Both the position numbers and the translations under genes were made by a program. Below the pieces are notes generated by a model, which saw only the letters and a list, made by a program, of their open reading frames with translations, did no database searches and was not told where the DNA came from. Shown one piece after another: positions 27,764 to 38,799 of a stretch of DNA of 64,000 nt. The stretch lies in the NCBI RefSeq assembly GCF_011075055.1, contig NW_025401108.1:186001-250000 (forward strand), read 5' to 3'. Origin of the DNA: Mangifera indica. Taxonomy: Eukaryota > Streptophyta > Magnoliopsida > Sapindales > Anacardiaceae. Each line of letters opens with the position of its first letter. The stretch's first letter is position 1.

Positions 27764-30700
27764 ATGGTGGTGATGATGGGGTTCTTCAAGAGAGAGAGCC
27801 CTGCAATGTGTGATGCATTTTTGTTTCTTCTTTTGTTGGGTTGTTCTAGCCTCCTTTATAGTGCTGTTGAAGCCTCCGTGTCTTATGACTCCAAGGCTAT
27901 TACCATTAATGGCAGGAGGAGAATCCTCATTTCTGGATCCATTCACTACCCCAGAAGCTCTCCTGAGGTAAATGTGCTTAAGGGTGTTTCTTGTTTGCTT
28001 AAAGTTCTCAGCTTTTCTGGGTTTTTTTTTTTTTTTTCCCTTTTTGCCATCTGGCTGGGTTGGTGTAAATTTTGTTCCTTTTTATGTTGTTGCAGATGTG
28101 GCCAGATCTTATACAGAAAGCGAAAGATGGAGGCCTGGATGTGATTCAAACTTATGTTTTTTGGAATGGTCACGAGCCTTCTCCTGGCAAAGTAATCAAA
28201 ACACTTTCACTTTCTATTTTGGTAAAGATATGTTTCAGATTTGTTAATGGTTCTTGATTTATTGTCTTTTTGGTTGCAGTATTATTTTGGGGGGAATTAT
28301 GATCTGGTGAAGTTCATTAAGCTGGTGAAGCAAGCAGGCCTTTATGTGCATCTCAGAATTGGTCCTTATGTTTGTGCTGAGTGGAACTTTGGGTAAATGC
28401 TTACATTGATACAATTTTTCAGAGAAAAAATAAATAAAGGAACTCAATTTTTGAACTTTTGGGAAATTAAAGCAAAACTTTCCCTTTTTGTTCTCAGTGG
28501 ATTTCCTGTTTGGCTCAAATACATACCAGGAATTGATTTCAGAACAGATAACGGACCTTTTAAGGTTTGTCTCATTCATCCTTACACCTGCATTTTCTTT
28601 GTGTCTCATTTCATTAATGTGTTTCTTCTTTATTGTATTGGTCCCTAACATGGTCTCTGAATTACTGTAATGAAGGCACAAATGCAAAGGTTTACAACCA
28701 AGATTGTCAATATGATGAAAGCTGAGAATTTGTTTGAGACTCAAGGCGGTCCGATAATCCTATCCCAGGTAGTTATATAACCATGCTTTAATTGTTTCCC
28801 AGTCTTGAAGCTTTCTCATTATTTATAAAACATGGATATTTTCGTGTTCTCGTTCTTTATTTGATAGCATAAGGTAGGGTGCTAAGCAGAGTATCTTCTC
28901 TATCATTTTTTTTTTTTTTGATAGATAGAAAATGAATATGGACCTATGGAGTATGAAATTGGTGCCCCAGGTCAAGCTTACACCCGATGGGCAGCTAAGA
29001 TGGCTGTGGATCTTGGGACTGGTGTCCCGTGGGTCATGTGCAAGCAAGATGATGCACCTGATCCCGTGGTAAGTATCACTGAACTTTTTCTTCTTTTATT
29101 CTCTCATGGTATGTTGCATATACAGTGTTGATGGTTCTGATGCTATTTTTCTTATTCTCAGTGGGGTTGCTAGTTTATAGTTTGTTGTCTCTTTTCTGGA
29201 CATGGATGAATCAATTATTATTATTCCTTGCACTCACATGGATCAGCTTTGGGCTTTCTCACTCACATCTGTTACACTTTGTCTTTATTTTATTCCCTTT
29301 TGCCAATGAAGATTTGTAATTATGGATACATGGCCTTGTCTCCTCCCTATTTATTAAGTCATACTGTTCTTTACTTCCATCAATACTGCTGGATGTTAAT
29401 GCTAATAGTAATATTTTTCTTTGTTGCTTTTGGGATGCTAGATAAGTAAACTATGTTTAACCCGACAATGCAAAATCATATCGATTAAGCTTTTTGGCTA
29501 TTAAATACATAAGGTCTTAAGTCCTGTCATTTTATTATTTTTCCCTCTGGCATATGCTTCTAGTTGTTATATTTTATTTCAACAGATTAACACCTGCAAT
29601 GGATTCTATTGCGATTACTTCTCACCAAACAAGGCTTATAAACCCAAGATGTGGACTGAAGCCTGGACTGGCTGGTAAATTACATGTTTTGTAACTTGGA
29701 TTCCTCTTTGTTTGTCTTCTTATTCTAGAACACAAGTTTATAATCTACAGGTTATTTGTGGGTTAATAATCCAGCTATTCCTTTATTCTCCCTGAAGGTA
29801 TACTGAATTTGGAGGAGCAGTTCCTCACAGGCCAGTTGAGGACTTGGCTTTTTCAGTTGCTAAATTTATACAAAAGGGGGGAGCATTTATTAACTATTAC
29901 ATGGTAATTCAATTGGTTGCTCAATTTTGCCTAGCAGTTAAATCCCTGGACTAGTTGATTGAATTTTCACCTACTGCATTTGACTTTTCAGTATCATGGG
30001 GGAACAAATTTTGGCCGGACTGCTGGTGGTCCTTTCATTGCTACTAGCTATGACTATGATGCTCCTCTTGATGAATATGGTATGCCAGAAAAATTCATAT
30101 GTTATTTCCTGAAGTTATCCAGTTCAGCAGTCTAAAATCATAAATACATGATATGAATCTTTTAGCTTCCTAAGGTAAGACAACCCTTTTGATTCATGTC
30201 CAGCTTCTGTGGATTAGTGATATGGCCAGATTGCCATAAGGTCACCTTTTTAGTTTCTCTTTTTTGGTTATAATTTTTTTTAGAATTTTACTAGTCAAAA
30301 TGGTATCTAACTGAAAAAAGGTCTCCTGTTATACTGATGAGTCCTTCCATCATCAAACTAGAAATCTGCTGTTACAATACAATTGAAAAAATTAAATGTC
30401 TTTATTAATGAGGCTTTTAAACTATTATACTATTAAGTGTTTCCCACATTAACGTGTGTCTAGGATTGTCTTTTTTCCTTCCCAAATATGTTTTTGAACC
30501 ATCCTTGAATTGTCTCATTTGCAATAATTAAAATGTTTCGCATGTGTGAATAATCTCTATGATTTTATCCTTTATCCAGGACTATTGAGGCAGCCCAAAT
30601 GGGGTCATTTGAAAGATTTGCATAGAGCAATAAAACTGTGTGAACCAGCTCTAGTATCTGCTGATCCATTTGTGCTGTCACTTGGAAACTATCAAGAGGT

Positions 30701-33411
30701 CAACTTCTCTTTTCCAATTAATAATGTATGTCCTCTTTCTAATTGTAGTATTGTTTTGGAAATTAACCTTACTCCTGAATACAGGCTCACGTATTCAAAT
30801 CAAATTCTGGCGCTTGTGCTGCATTCCTTGCTAACTACCATCAGGAGTCTGTTGCAAAAGTATCTTTTGGAAATCAGCATTACAATTTGCCTCCCTGGTC
30901 TATCAGCATTCTACCCAATTGCAAGAACACTGTTTATAACACTGCAAGGGTGAGATAGCTTTTGATAAATTGAGTTTCTGTAGTTTAGTTAGCTAAGCTT
31001 GCCCACACTCGTTGATCCATTTTAGCACTTCACGATAAACCATTTGTTGACAATTACAACAATTCTCTGTCTAGGTTGGTGCCCAAAGTTCACAGATGAA
31101 GATGACTCCTGTACCTATGCATGGAGGATTCTCTTGGCAAGCATTTAATGAAGAACCAGCCTCATATGATGACAGTACATTCACAGTGACTGGGTTGTTG
31201 GAGCAGATTAATGCAACTAGAGATCTTTCTGACTATTTGTGGTACACAACGGAGTAAGTGACCATAAATAAGTGCCCCTTTCTATTATTTTCTTTTTTCG
31301 TGCATTTATAACTAAATATATTTTTGTTTAAACTTCTTGATTACATTTGGTTTTCTCGTCTTTTACCACTTTATTATTCATTTACAGTGTTAAGATTGAT
31401 GCCAATGAGGGATTCTTGAGGGGTGGAAATGATCCTGTTCTTACTGTCTTATCAGCTGGCCATGCTTTGCATATTTTTGTCAATGGTCAATTCTCAGGTG
31501 GGTGCATATTTTGTTTTAATGGTGTTCTTGCTTGTTTTTGTCCTGGAACCATCTCAATTCTGCTTTCAGGATTCAGTAAAAACTCAGAGTCTATGAATTG
31601 AAACATGACTAAATTTTTGATACACTAGTAAAGCATGCTATAAAAGTTTAAATTTCTTTTTCTGGTAATCATGTCGTAGGGCATGTACTACTTTTTACTC
31701 GTTCAATCACCTTTTCTTCCTCATTTCCTGTCTTAAAATGCGCTTTCTTTTGGCAGGAACTGCATATGGGAGTCTAGAATTCCCAAAACTAACATATAGT
31801 CAAGGTGTGAAAATGAGAGCTGGAATCAACAAAATTGCACTTCTAAGCATTGCTGTTGGTCTCCCGGTATGTTTCTCTCTTCTCATGCATCTTATTTCTG
31901 TTAGCAACATCCACAACAGTTTGGATTTGACTATACCATTCTTGCTGCTGCTTGTGCTTTGAGTTCAGAATGTTGGTCCACATTTTGAGAGATGGAATGC
32001 TGGCATTCTTGGTCCTGTTACACTGAACGGTCTCAACGAGGGAAGGAGAGATTTGTCATGGCAGAAATGGTCCTACAAGGTTTATATTCAGCCACTGAAC
32101 TGTATCTTCTCTCTTTGCTCCAACACCCTAGATATCTCATAAAATTGCATGTTCTGGCCCAGGTTGGCCTTGAAGGAGAAAGGCTGAGTCTTCACTCTCT
32201 CAGCGGTAGTTCTGCAGTTGAGTGGGCACAGGGATCATTTGTGACTCGAAAGCAACCGCTGACGTGGTACAAAGTGAGTGTCTTAAATCTCACCCAAAGC
32301 TAATTTTTTAATTCTATGGGATCAAACTTAGTTTATACAAAGCAAGTCACAAAAGACTGTCAAGTCACCAATTGATGTCTTCATGCCCTTTTTCCAGACT
32401 ACCTTCAATGCTCCTGCCGGAAATTCTCCACTAGCTCTAGATATGCGTAGTATGAGTAAAGGTCAAGTGTGGATAAATGGACAGAGTCTTGGACGCTACT
32501 GGCCTGCATATAAAGCGTCCGGTAATTGTGGTTATTGTAGTTATACTGGAACTTATAATGAGAAGAAATGTGCAAGCAATTGTGGAGATGCCTCTCAAAG
32601 ATGGTAGGGGAAACTACTTTGTATTATAGCTTTGTTCATATGGAAGTTGATTTCACCTTGTTTTTTCATTAAATTGTTGATTTCTTCTGGACTAACTGGT
32701 CCATAATTTCAGGTATCATGTCCCTCAGTCATGGCTAAACCCAACAGGGAACTTGTTGGTTGTGTTTGAAGAACAGGGAGGAAATCCCAATGGAATTTCT
32801 TTGGTTAGGAGAAAAATAGACAGCGTATGTGCTTATATGTACGAGTGGCAGCCAACCCTTGTTAACTATCAGATGCAAGCCTCTGGCAAAGTAAACAAAC
32901 CCCTAAGGCCTAAAGCACACTTAATGTGTGGCCCTGGGCAGAAAATCTCATCGATAAAGTTTGCTAGCTTTGGAACACCACAAGGGGTTTGTGGAAGCTA
33001 CCGACAAGGAAGCTGTCATGCTTTCCACTCCTATGATGCTTTCCAAAGGGTATGCCATAATATTTATTACCTTATGCATAAAGTCCTTGTGGTTTTTGAG
33101 TCTGAGATACAGGGTTCTTAAGTTTCTTTGTTTCCTTTTGGCATAAAATTTCTTGTTTACTGTTAAGGTCCTCATTGTTATTATTTCTAGGCATGAGTTT
33201 CAAAACTCTATATGGTTGTATCTGCTGGTCTTACTGATTTTTCTTTTTGCCTCATTTTCTCCAAAGATTTTAAATAATGACTTTGATTTTATTGCTGCAG
33301 CTTTGTGTTGGACAGAACATGTGCACTGTAACTGTAGCTCCTGAAATGTTTGGTGGAGACCCATGCCCCAGTGTCATGAAGCAGCTGGCCGTGGAAGCTG
33401 TTTGCAGCTGA
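27764..33411 (+). CDS. BGAL1: Beta-galactosidase, glycoside hydrolase family 35, BGAL1-type with C-terminal lectin domain
   Basis: Nineteen exons: 27764-27967, 28096-28191, 28280-28392, 28498-28564, 28676-28768, 28925-29068, 29586-29674, 29798-29903, 29992-30079, 30580-30698, 30785-30949, 31075-31253, 31388-31497, 31757-31866, 31969-32079, 32163-32273, 32398-32603, 32713-33049, 33301-33411; phases agree, giving 852 aa. A hydrophobic signal peptide (about 17-35) indicates secretion to the cell wall. The GH35 signature [14 protein letters not shown] spans 184-197, with E195 the likely acid/base and E264 (WTEAW) the likely nucleophile. The last 85 residues are a Cys-rich SUEL-type galactose-binding lectin domain. 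The protein releases terminal beta-galactose from wall galactans and arabinogalactans in growth and fruit softening. The exon pattern and the [12 protein letters not shown] and [19 protein letters not shown] segments favour the BGAL1 branch; BGAL3 is the alternative. Confidence 0.93.
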
Positions 33412-34977
33412 TGAGCTGCTTCATCTCAACTTAATGAAATGGACTAAAGAAGGTTCCATTTCTTACCCTGCAATGTAGCATTTTTGGGTGCAGTATTCTT
33501 TGGTAAACTTACTTTACAAATCCAAGATCAGTCCAACCATTTGATTTGGCTTCTTCCACGGTGAAGTTGTACAAATATACAACACACCACGTGGTTTAAA
33601 GCCCCAGTTAAATTGTGAAAATGATTGAGGATAAGCTTAATGTATATAAACTGGCTTGCTTATTGCTGCCCTGCGTATTTTATTCCAAAAGTAAAAGAGA
33701 TGGAAGAAGATTTGTCCTAGCACATTGAGATGATCCAATTGAGTCCATGTGCCAATCTTTTAGATTTAGAATATGGAAAACCTCTGGTTCCCAAAAATTA
33801 TAATACATTTCATGTTTGTAATGTTCTTGGAGGCAATTAATTCTTTCCATTGCTATGTTCTTGTAAGAAAGTACTCTGAAATGGTAATAAGATATCAAAC
33901 TTATCCAATTTCTCTCTAGTTTTCTTTCCATTGGCACAACCACTTGCATTTTTCAGATATTTTTAGCTTTGAGCTATATAATCTGTAGGGATATAAAGAG
34001 CATTCACTGAGAAAGTAAGATTTGTATATCTTGAACTCTCCTAGTTCTCTTACACTATTAAATTTCACTCACATGGCACATGGTGAGCGTCAAAAGGCAT
34101 ATAGATATATCAACACCGCGTGTTCTAAGGATTTAGAATAACAAGTGGGAAATAAAATACCATTGTCGGCATGCAGGAGAGGAATGTAGGTGAGCATGTG
34201 CAGCAATAGTCTTAATTTCTTTCACAGTCGAAGCCTCTCTGTACTTCAAAAATGGGCAGTAGTTGGATAGTGTTTTGGTCATTTGGACATCGTATAGGTC
34301 AGTTTTTGTCGTATTATATGTTGATAAAGTGAAACTGTCTAATTTTGTCTTCCTCTTGATCATTGTCAGTGTAGTGACAAACTTTGTCAGAAAGAATCGT
34401 TGATCATTCTAACACACCCAAGCTGTGCCAGCATGATGGTACAGAGAAACCAGTATTCTGTTATAGATGTTTGGGTAGGATTAGTTAAACCTTATGTTTC
34501 ATGTGTTGTCATTCAACAATATGTATTGATTTGGCCTATTCAATAACATCATCACATCCATATTATAACCATCCTCGTTTATAATGTGACAGATGACATT
34601 TTATAATGTTATGTATGTATGTATGTATATACAAGTCAATGTGATCCATGAAAAGAATACAACAATAAGTGACAAAATGGACCATATGGGAATCTTGCTA
34701 AAATCATTCATCTTCCTTGACAAAATTTGCATTTTCTAGTACTATGAAAAAAATTGACCTTTATCTAACTCTGGTATTGTCACCTAACACTTTATTCAGA
34801 CTAGAACTGTAGGCATCGTGTGGGAAAGAATCATAAAGGAGGAGCAACAACCCAGCACAGCCCAACCAAGCCCATGGAAAATTTTCAAAGAACCTACCTA
34901 ATGCCTTTACCGACTTTTCTTTTGGGTAAGATTTACTGATATACATGGGTAAGATTACTCATATATTATTTAAAAAA
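33412..34977. other. Beta-galactosidase 3' region and spacer
   Basis: The first 200-300 bp are probably 3' untranslated. No gene is supported in the rest. A short ATGT tetranucleotide run lies near 34610-34629, and TTTAAAAAA at 34969-34977 is the left target duplication of the next element. Confidence 0.5.
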
Positions 34978-35866
34978 GGGAAAAGGACTATTTCCCATCA
35001 ATTTTTTAGGTCATTCTCAAACCTATACCCATGAGAGATCAAAAATCTTTTTTTTCACCTATGACCAAACTGTCGTCTAATTTTTCAGTTAGAAATATGG
35101 GCAAAATCATTATTTTACTGTTTATATTAAAAAGTTATAAAATTTATTACTTTTCACCCCCCTTAGGTTTTAGAAACTAACATTTCACCTTTATCTAAAG
35201 TTTTTAAACTTTGAAAACTAACATTTTCACCCCCAAACATAGGATTTTCATATTTTTCAAAACGCAGCTGTCCCCTATAACTTTCAAAACTAGTAGTTTC
35301 ACCCTCATTCTTCAACTTCATCTTCCGACGTTGTCTCCGGCGTCGTCACTGACCTCTTCCTTTTCCTGGTGCCATGACAATGGTGCGATGAGGAGACAGA
35401 GATCTCTTCGTCGCACCACCGTACGACGAAGAGGTCTCTTCGTTGCTCCACCCAGAGAACGAAGGACGATGCTTCATTGTCCTTCGTCGCTTGTCGCGTT
35501 GTCCAGACGTGACGACGAAACGTTGTCCTTCGTCTGTTCTTTCAGATCTGGACGACGAATCGTCGTCCAGATCTGGGCTATGAATGCGTCGACCATCGGT
35601 GGTGGCTGAAGAAGGAAACAAACTCTAGGGGTGAAATCTAAACTTTTCAAACTTTGAGGATGGGTTAGTTTTTAGTTTTTAAAATCTGAAGGGGGGAAAT
35701 GGTGAATTTTAAAGTTTTAAACAATAAAATAACGATTTTATCTCTGTCCCTAACTGAAAAATTGGACGGCAGTTTGGTCATGGGTGGGAAAAAAAAGTTT
35801 TTGATCTCCTGTAGGTATAAGTTTGAGATAAGCCTAAAGAAATGGGTGGGAAATAGTCCTTTGCCC
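34978..35866. mobile_element. Non-autonomous Mutator-like element (889 bp) with perfect 9-bp duplication
   Basis: The ends are GGGAAAAGGACTATTTCCCA on the left and, reverse-complemented, GGGCAAAGGACTATTTCCCA on the right. The similarity extends about 170 bp inward (for example GACCAAACTGTCGTCTAATT against GACCAAACTGCCGTCCAATT). TTTAAAAAA flanks it at 34969-34977 and 35867-35875, a perfect 9-bp duplication. The centre (35320-35610) is GC-rich with its own short inverted repeats (GACGACGAATCGTCGTC). The open frames there are by-products of that sequence and not a transposase. Confidence 0.9.
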
Positions 35867-35894
35867 TTTAAAAAATGAGTAATTTTGTATGAGT

Positions 35895-36065
35895 AGTGTT
35901 ATATACATAACTTTTGTATATAGACAATGACGTATCATCATATAATTAGATAGTTAAAAATTAAAGATAAAACAATACTATGCACACAAATAATGATATA
36001 TCACAATGTGATATATGGTGATACATCGTTGTTTCTACATAAAGTTGTACATATAGTATTATTAA
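35895..36065. mobile_element. Small palindromic MITE, related to 1340-1520
   Basis: It begins GAGTAGTGTTATATACATAA and ends with the inverted ..TACATATAGTATTATT. The core is ATTAGATAGTTAAAAATTAA. A shorter sister (36066-36176) follows directly. Confidence 0.55.
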
Positions 36066-36176
36066 ATAATACTATACACACAAATAATGATATATCACTA
36101 TGTGATTGGATGTTGTTTTATCTTTAATTTTTAACTATTCAATCACATAATGATACGTCGTTATTTGTGCACATAA
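36066..36176. mobile_element. Short palindromic MITE copy adjoining the previous one
   Basis: Arms (AATACTATACACACAAATAA and reverse complement AATGTTATGTGCACAAATAA) pair closely around ATGTGATTGGATG and its inverse. Confidence 0.55.
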
Positions 36177-37140
36177 CATTACACTATTGAATCATACCCT
36201 TATCAAAATTTTATTAAGATTTTATATAAGGCAAGAGTTAAATTATGTCTTTAGAGAATCATAATCTAATATTCTAATTTAATTCTTAATTCTTAATTTA
36301 TAAAATCATAAAAGGTTAGTTCCTACTTTAGCATAGGATTATTCTCCCTTCCTATCACGTCAGCCCTTTTTTTGGATTTGGTAGCCCTTATAATACCTTT
36401 TTTATTGCAATACTTTAAAATCATAAATAAACACAGAGAATAATTATTTTTTATGATTTTTTTTTTTAATAATTGAGGATCCAATACATATTAATTGGAT
36501 GAGTAAACCCAAGACATAGTTATTAGAGACAAAAACTCGAACCTAAACTTATTTTTTTGAAAATTTTAATATTTTAATCTTTTTAATAACTCTTAGAATC
36601 ATTATTTTTATTTTACAAATAATATTTTAAAAAGTAGAGCTATTAAACCAAGGTATAACATTTGACATAGGCATAATACATTCTATATTGACTTGACACT
36701 TAATTTTCCTATATATAGCATTCTAAGTTGACTTTCCTCTTGAAACCCTATTTTGATTCCTTTAGATTAAAAGGGTCACCCATTTTTAGCCATAATAAAA
36801 GAAGCCCATGAATTTTATAATATGATAAAATTATGAAACACAAACAATTGTCCTAAGCAATTGATTGAGACATAATCTTGACTTGATGACCTTATCATCG
36901 ATGGTCTATTGAATAAAATCTACTTTTGATTTTTGTGTACCATATCATATAAATGTAATGATAATCTATCATAAATTATGGTTCCTCTGACATTTTATAA
37001 TATCATACAAATGTAAAGACATTTTATTTATTTATTCGGATCAATGAATACTTGAATACAAGAATGTTTTTATGGTTTGTAATAATTACCATTTATTGCA
37101 TAACATCAACTAAAATTCAAGGTTAAATTATAGGGTTAAG
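36177..37140. other. Gene-free AT-rich spacer
   Basis: Nothing recognisable; short frames only. Confidence 0.5.
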
Positions 37141-37149
37141 ATAGAATAA

Positions 37150-38077
37150 GGGATATTAATTAAAACTGACAATAATTTTTTCGTCTAAACTTTTTTAGGT
37201 AAATGTACAGTGGTTTTATTTTTATAAGCAAATTTAATTTTAACTCTAAAAATACCCTCTCAATTAATTATGTCACTTTCCGTTAATTACGTTGAATTTG
37301 ATGTAATTTTTTTAAAGATTTAATAAGTTATGATTCGAAGATTTAGTAAGTCATATTTTAAGGATTCAAAATATTTTTGAAAATTGATAAATTTTTGCTC
37401 AAATACAGATAGAAATGAAAAGATTAGCATAAGTAAAGAGAATGGTGAGTGCAAATGAGCGGTGCATAAGGTGTGTAAAAATTATATATAATATATAAAT
37501 ATAAAAAAAAGACAAACAAAGATGCAAAGAAGTGCATGCACCCGCACGCACCTCTTTCGCACCCAACATATATATATATATATCCGGTGCGAAAGAGGTG
37601 CATGCGAGTGCGTGGACTTCTTCACACCTATGTTTGTTTTTTTTAATATTTATATATTATATATAATTCTTATACAACCTTTGTACACTCTACGCGCCCG
37701 TTACTTACCTTACACACCCTTTATGTATTCTACGCACTTTACGTATCACCCATTCACACTCACTATTCTCTTTGCTTATGCTAATCTTTTCGTTTCTATC
37801 TGTATTTGAACACAAATTTATCAATTTTCAAATATGTTTTGAATCCTTAAAACATGACTCATTGAATTTTCGAATAAGAATTTATCAAATTTTTGAAAAA
37901 ATTATGTCAAATTTAACGTAATTAGCCAAGAGTGATGTAAGTAGCTGAAAGTAATCTAATTAGCCGAGAGGGTACGCTTGAAATTAAAATTAAATTTGTT
38001 TATAAAAATAAAACCGCTGTACATTTGCTTAAAAAAGTTTAGGCGAAAAAATTATTGTCGATTTTAATTAATATCCC
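37150..38077. mobile_element. Foldback element with very long inverted repeats (928 bp)
   Basis: The left arm 37150-37564 and right arm 37585-38077 are inverted copies of each other; both start GGGATATTAATTAAAA when read inward. They pair along most of their length, with an extra 60 nt or so in the right arm, and meet at a spacer of about 20 nt made of AT repeats. The inner stem, around GGTGCGAAAGAGGTGC, is GC-rich and nearly perfect. The flanking 9-mers ATAGAATAA (37141-37149) and ATAAAATAA (38078-38086) match at eight of nine. No coding sequence is supported. A transcript through it would form a long hairpin. Confidence 0.85.
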
Positions 38078-38081
38078 ATAA

Positions 38082-38225
38082 AATAATGTTATATATATAT
38101 TTTTTGAGTATATAAAATAAGTATATAAATGATCAGTCATTATTGACTTAGAGGTTATTTTATTTTTAATTCAAAATTATTCAATCATATAATGATATAT
38201 TATTAATGTACTTATTTTGTATAAA
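38082..38225. mobile_element. Small palindromic MITE, family of 1340-1520, right end disturbed
   Basis: It begins AATGTTATATATATATTTTT and contains the inverted core (TATTTTTAATTCAAAATTAT). It runs into the next element at about 38230 without a clean terminus. Confidence 0.4.
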
Positions 38226-38230
38226 TGATC

Positions 38231-38797
38231 AGTCGATCTCTTCCTCCCAACAGTCGATCTCTTCCTCCCAACAGTCTCTCTCCCTCTCCCTCCAGACGTC
38301 ATAGATGATGACAAACAACAATTGGATTTGAAATCCATGATTGGGACAAATCATTGTTACAATTGGGTTTTATTCATCCTCTACCTTAGTTTGTGTGTCG
38401 TCTGTTGTTTGTTGTCTGTCGTCCTCTTTCATGTGTTGTCAATTTGTTAATGATTGTTTATCGTTGATGATGGAAATTGACAATGTTTGGAGGGAGAGAG
38501 AGAGAAAGTGTTGGGAGGAAGAGATCAACATTGACGATGATGGAGAAGCTCTCCAAAAAATCTAAGAAAAAAATTAGAACCTTAAGGAGAAAATAGTCAC
38601 TTTTTAAACTTAAGTGAGGAGAAATTGTTAAATTTTCAAACTAAGAGAGAGAAAAATATAATACATTTTTAGTTTTTTAATATTTTTACTTTTAATCTTA
38701 ACAGTGAATTTTAATAGAAAAGTGAGTATTTAGATTTTTAAAAGTTAACAAATAGGAATTTCAAATTTCATCAAACCTTTAGTGGGATTTGGCCTTT
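38231..38797. mobile_element. Truncated MULE-like element with inner inverted repeat
   Basis: The right end reverse-complemented starts GGCCAAATCCCACTAAAGG. An inner inverted repeat joins 38255-38297 (CTCTTCCTCCCAAC..CTCCCTCC) to 38490-38530 (GGAGGGAGAGAG..GTTGGGAGGAAGAGA). The left end begins with two perfect copies of the 21-mer AGTCGATCTCTTCCTCCCAAC shape at 38231-38251 and 38252-38272 and lacks a matching terminus. Confidence 0.45.
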
Positions 38798-38799
38798 TA

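Noticed and set aside
28259..28744. 161-codon minus-strand frame inside the beta-galactosidase gene
   Set aside because: It is antisense to exons and introns of a well-supported gene and has no family resemblance.
35211..35621. Overlapping open frames on both strands inside the Mutator-like element
   Set aside because: They come from the GC-rich palindromic centre, are rich in Arg/Ser/Thr repeats and match no transposase or host protein that I can name.
37522..37809. Open frame across the centre of the foldback element
   Set aside because: It runs through both arms and the AT spacer; its composition is set by the inverted repeat.
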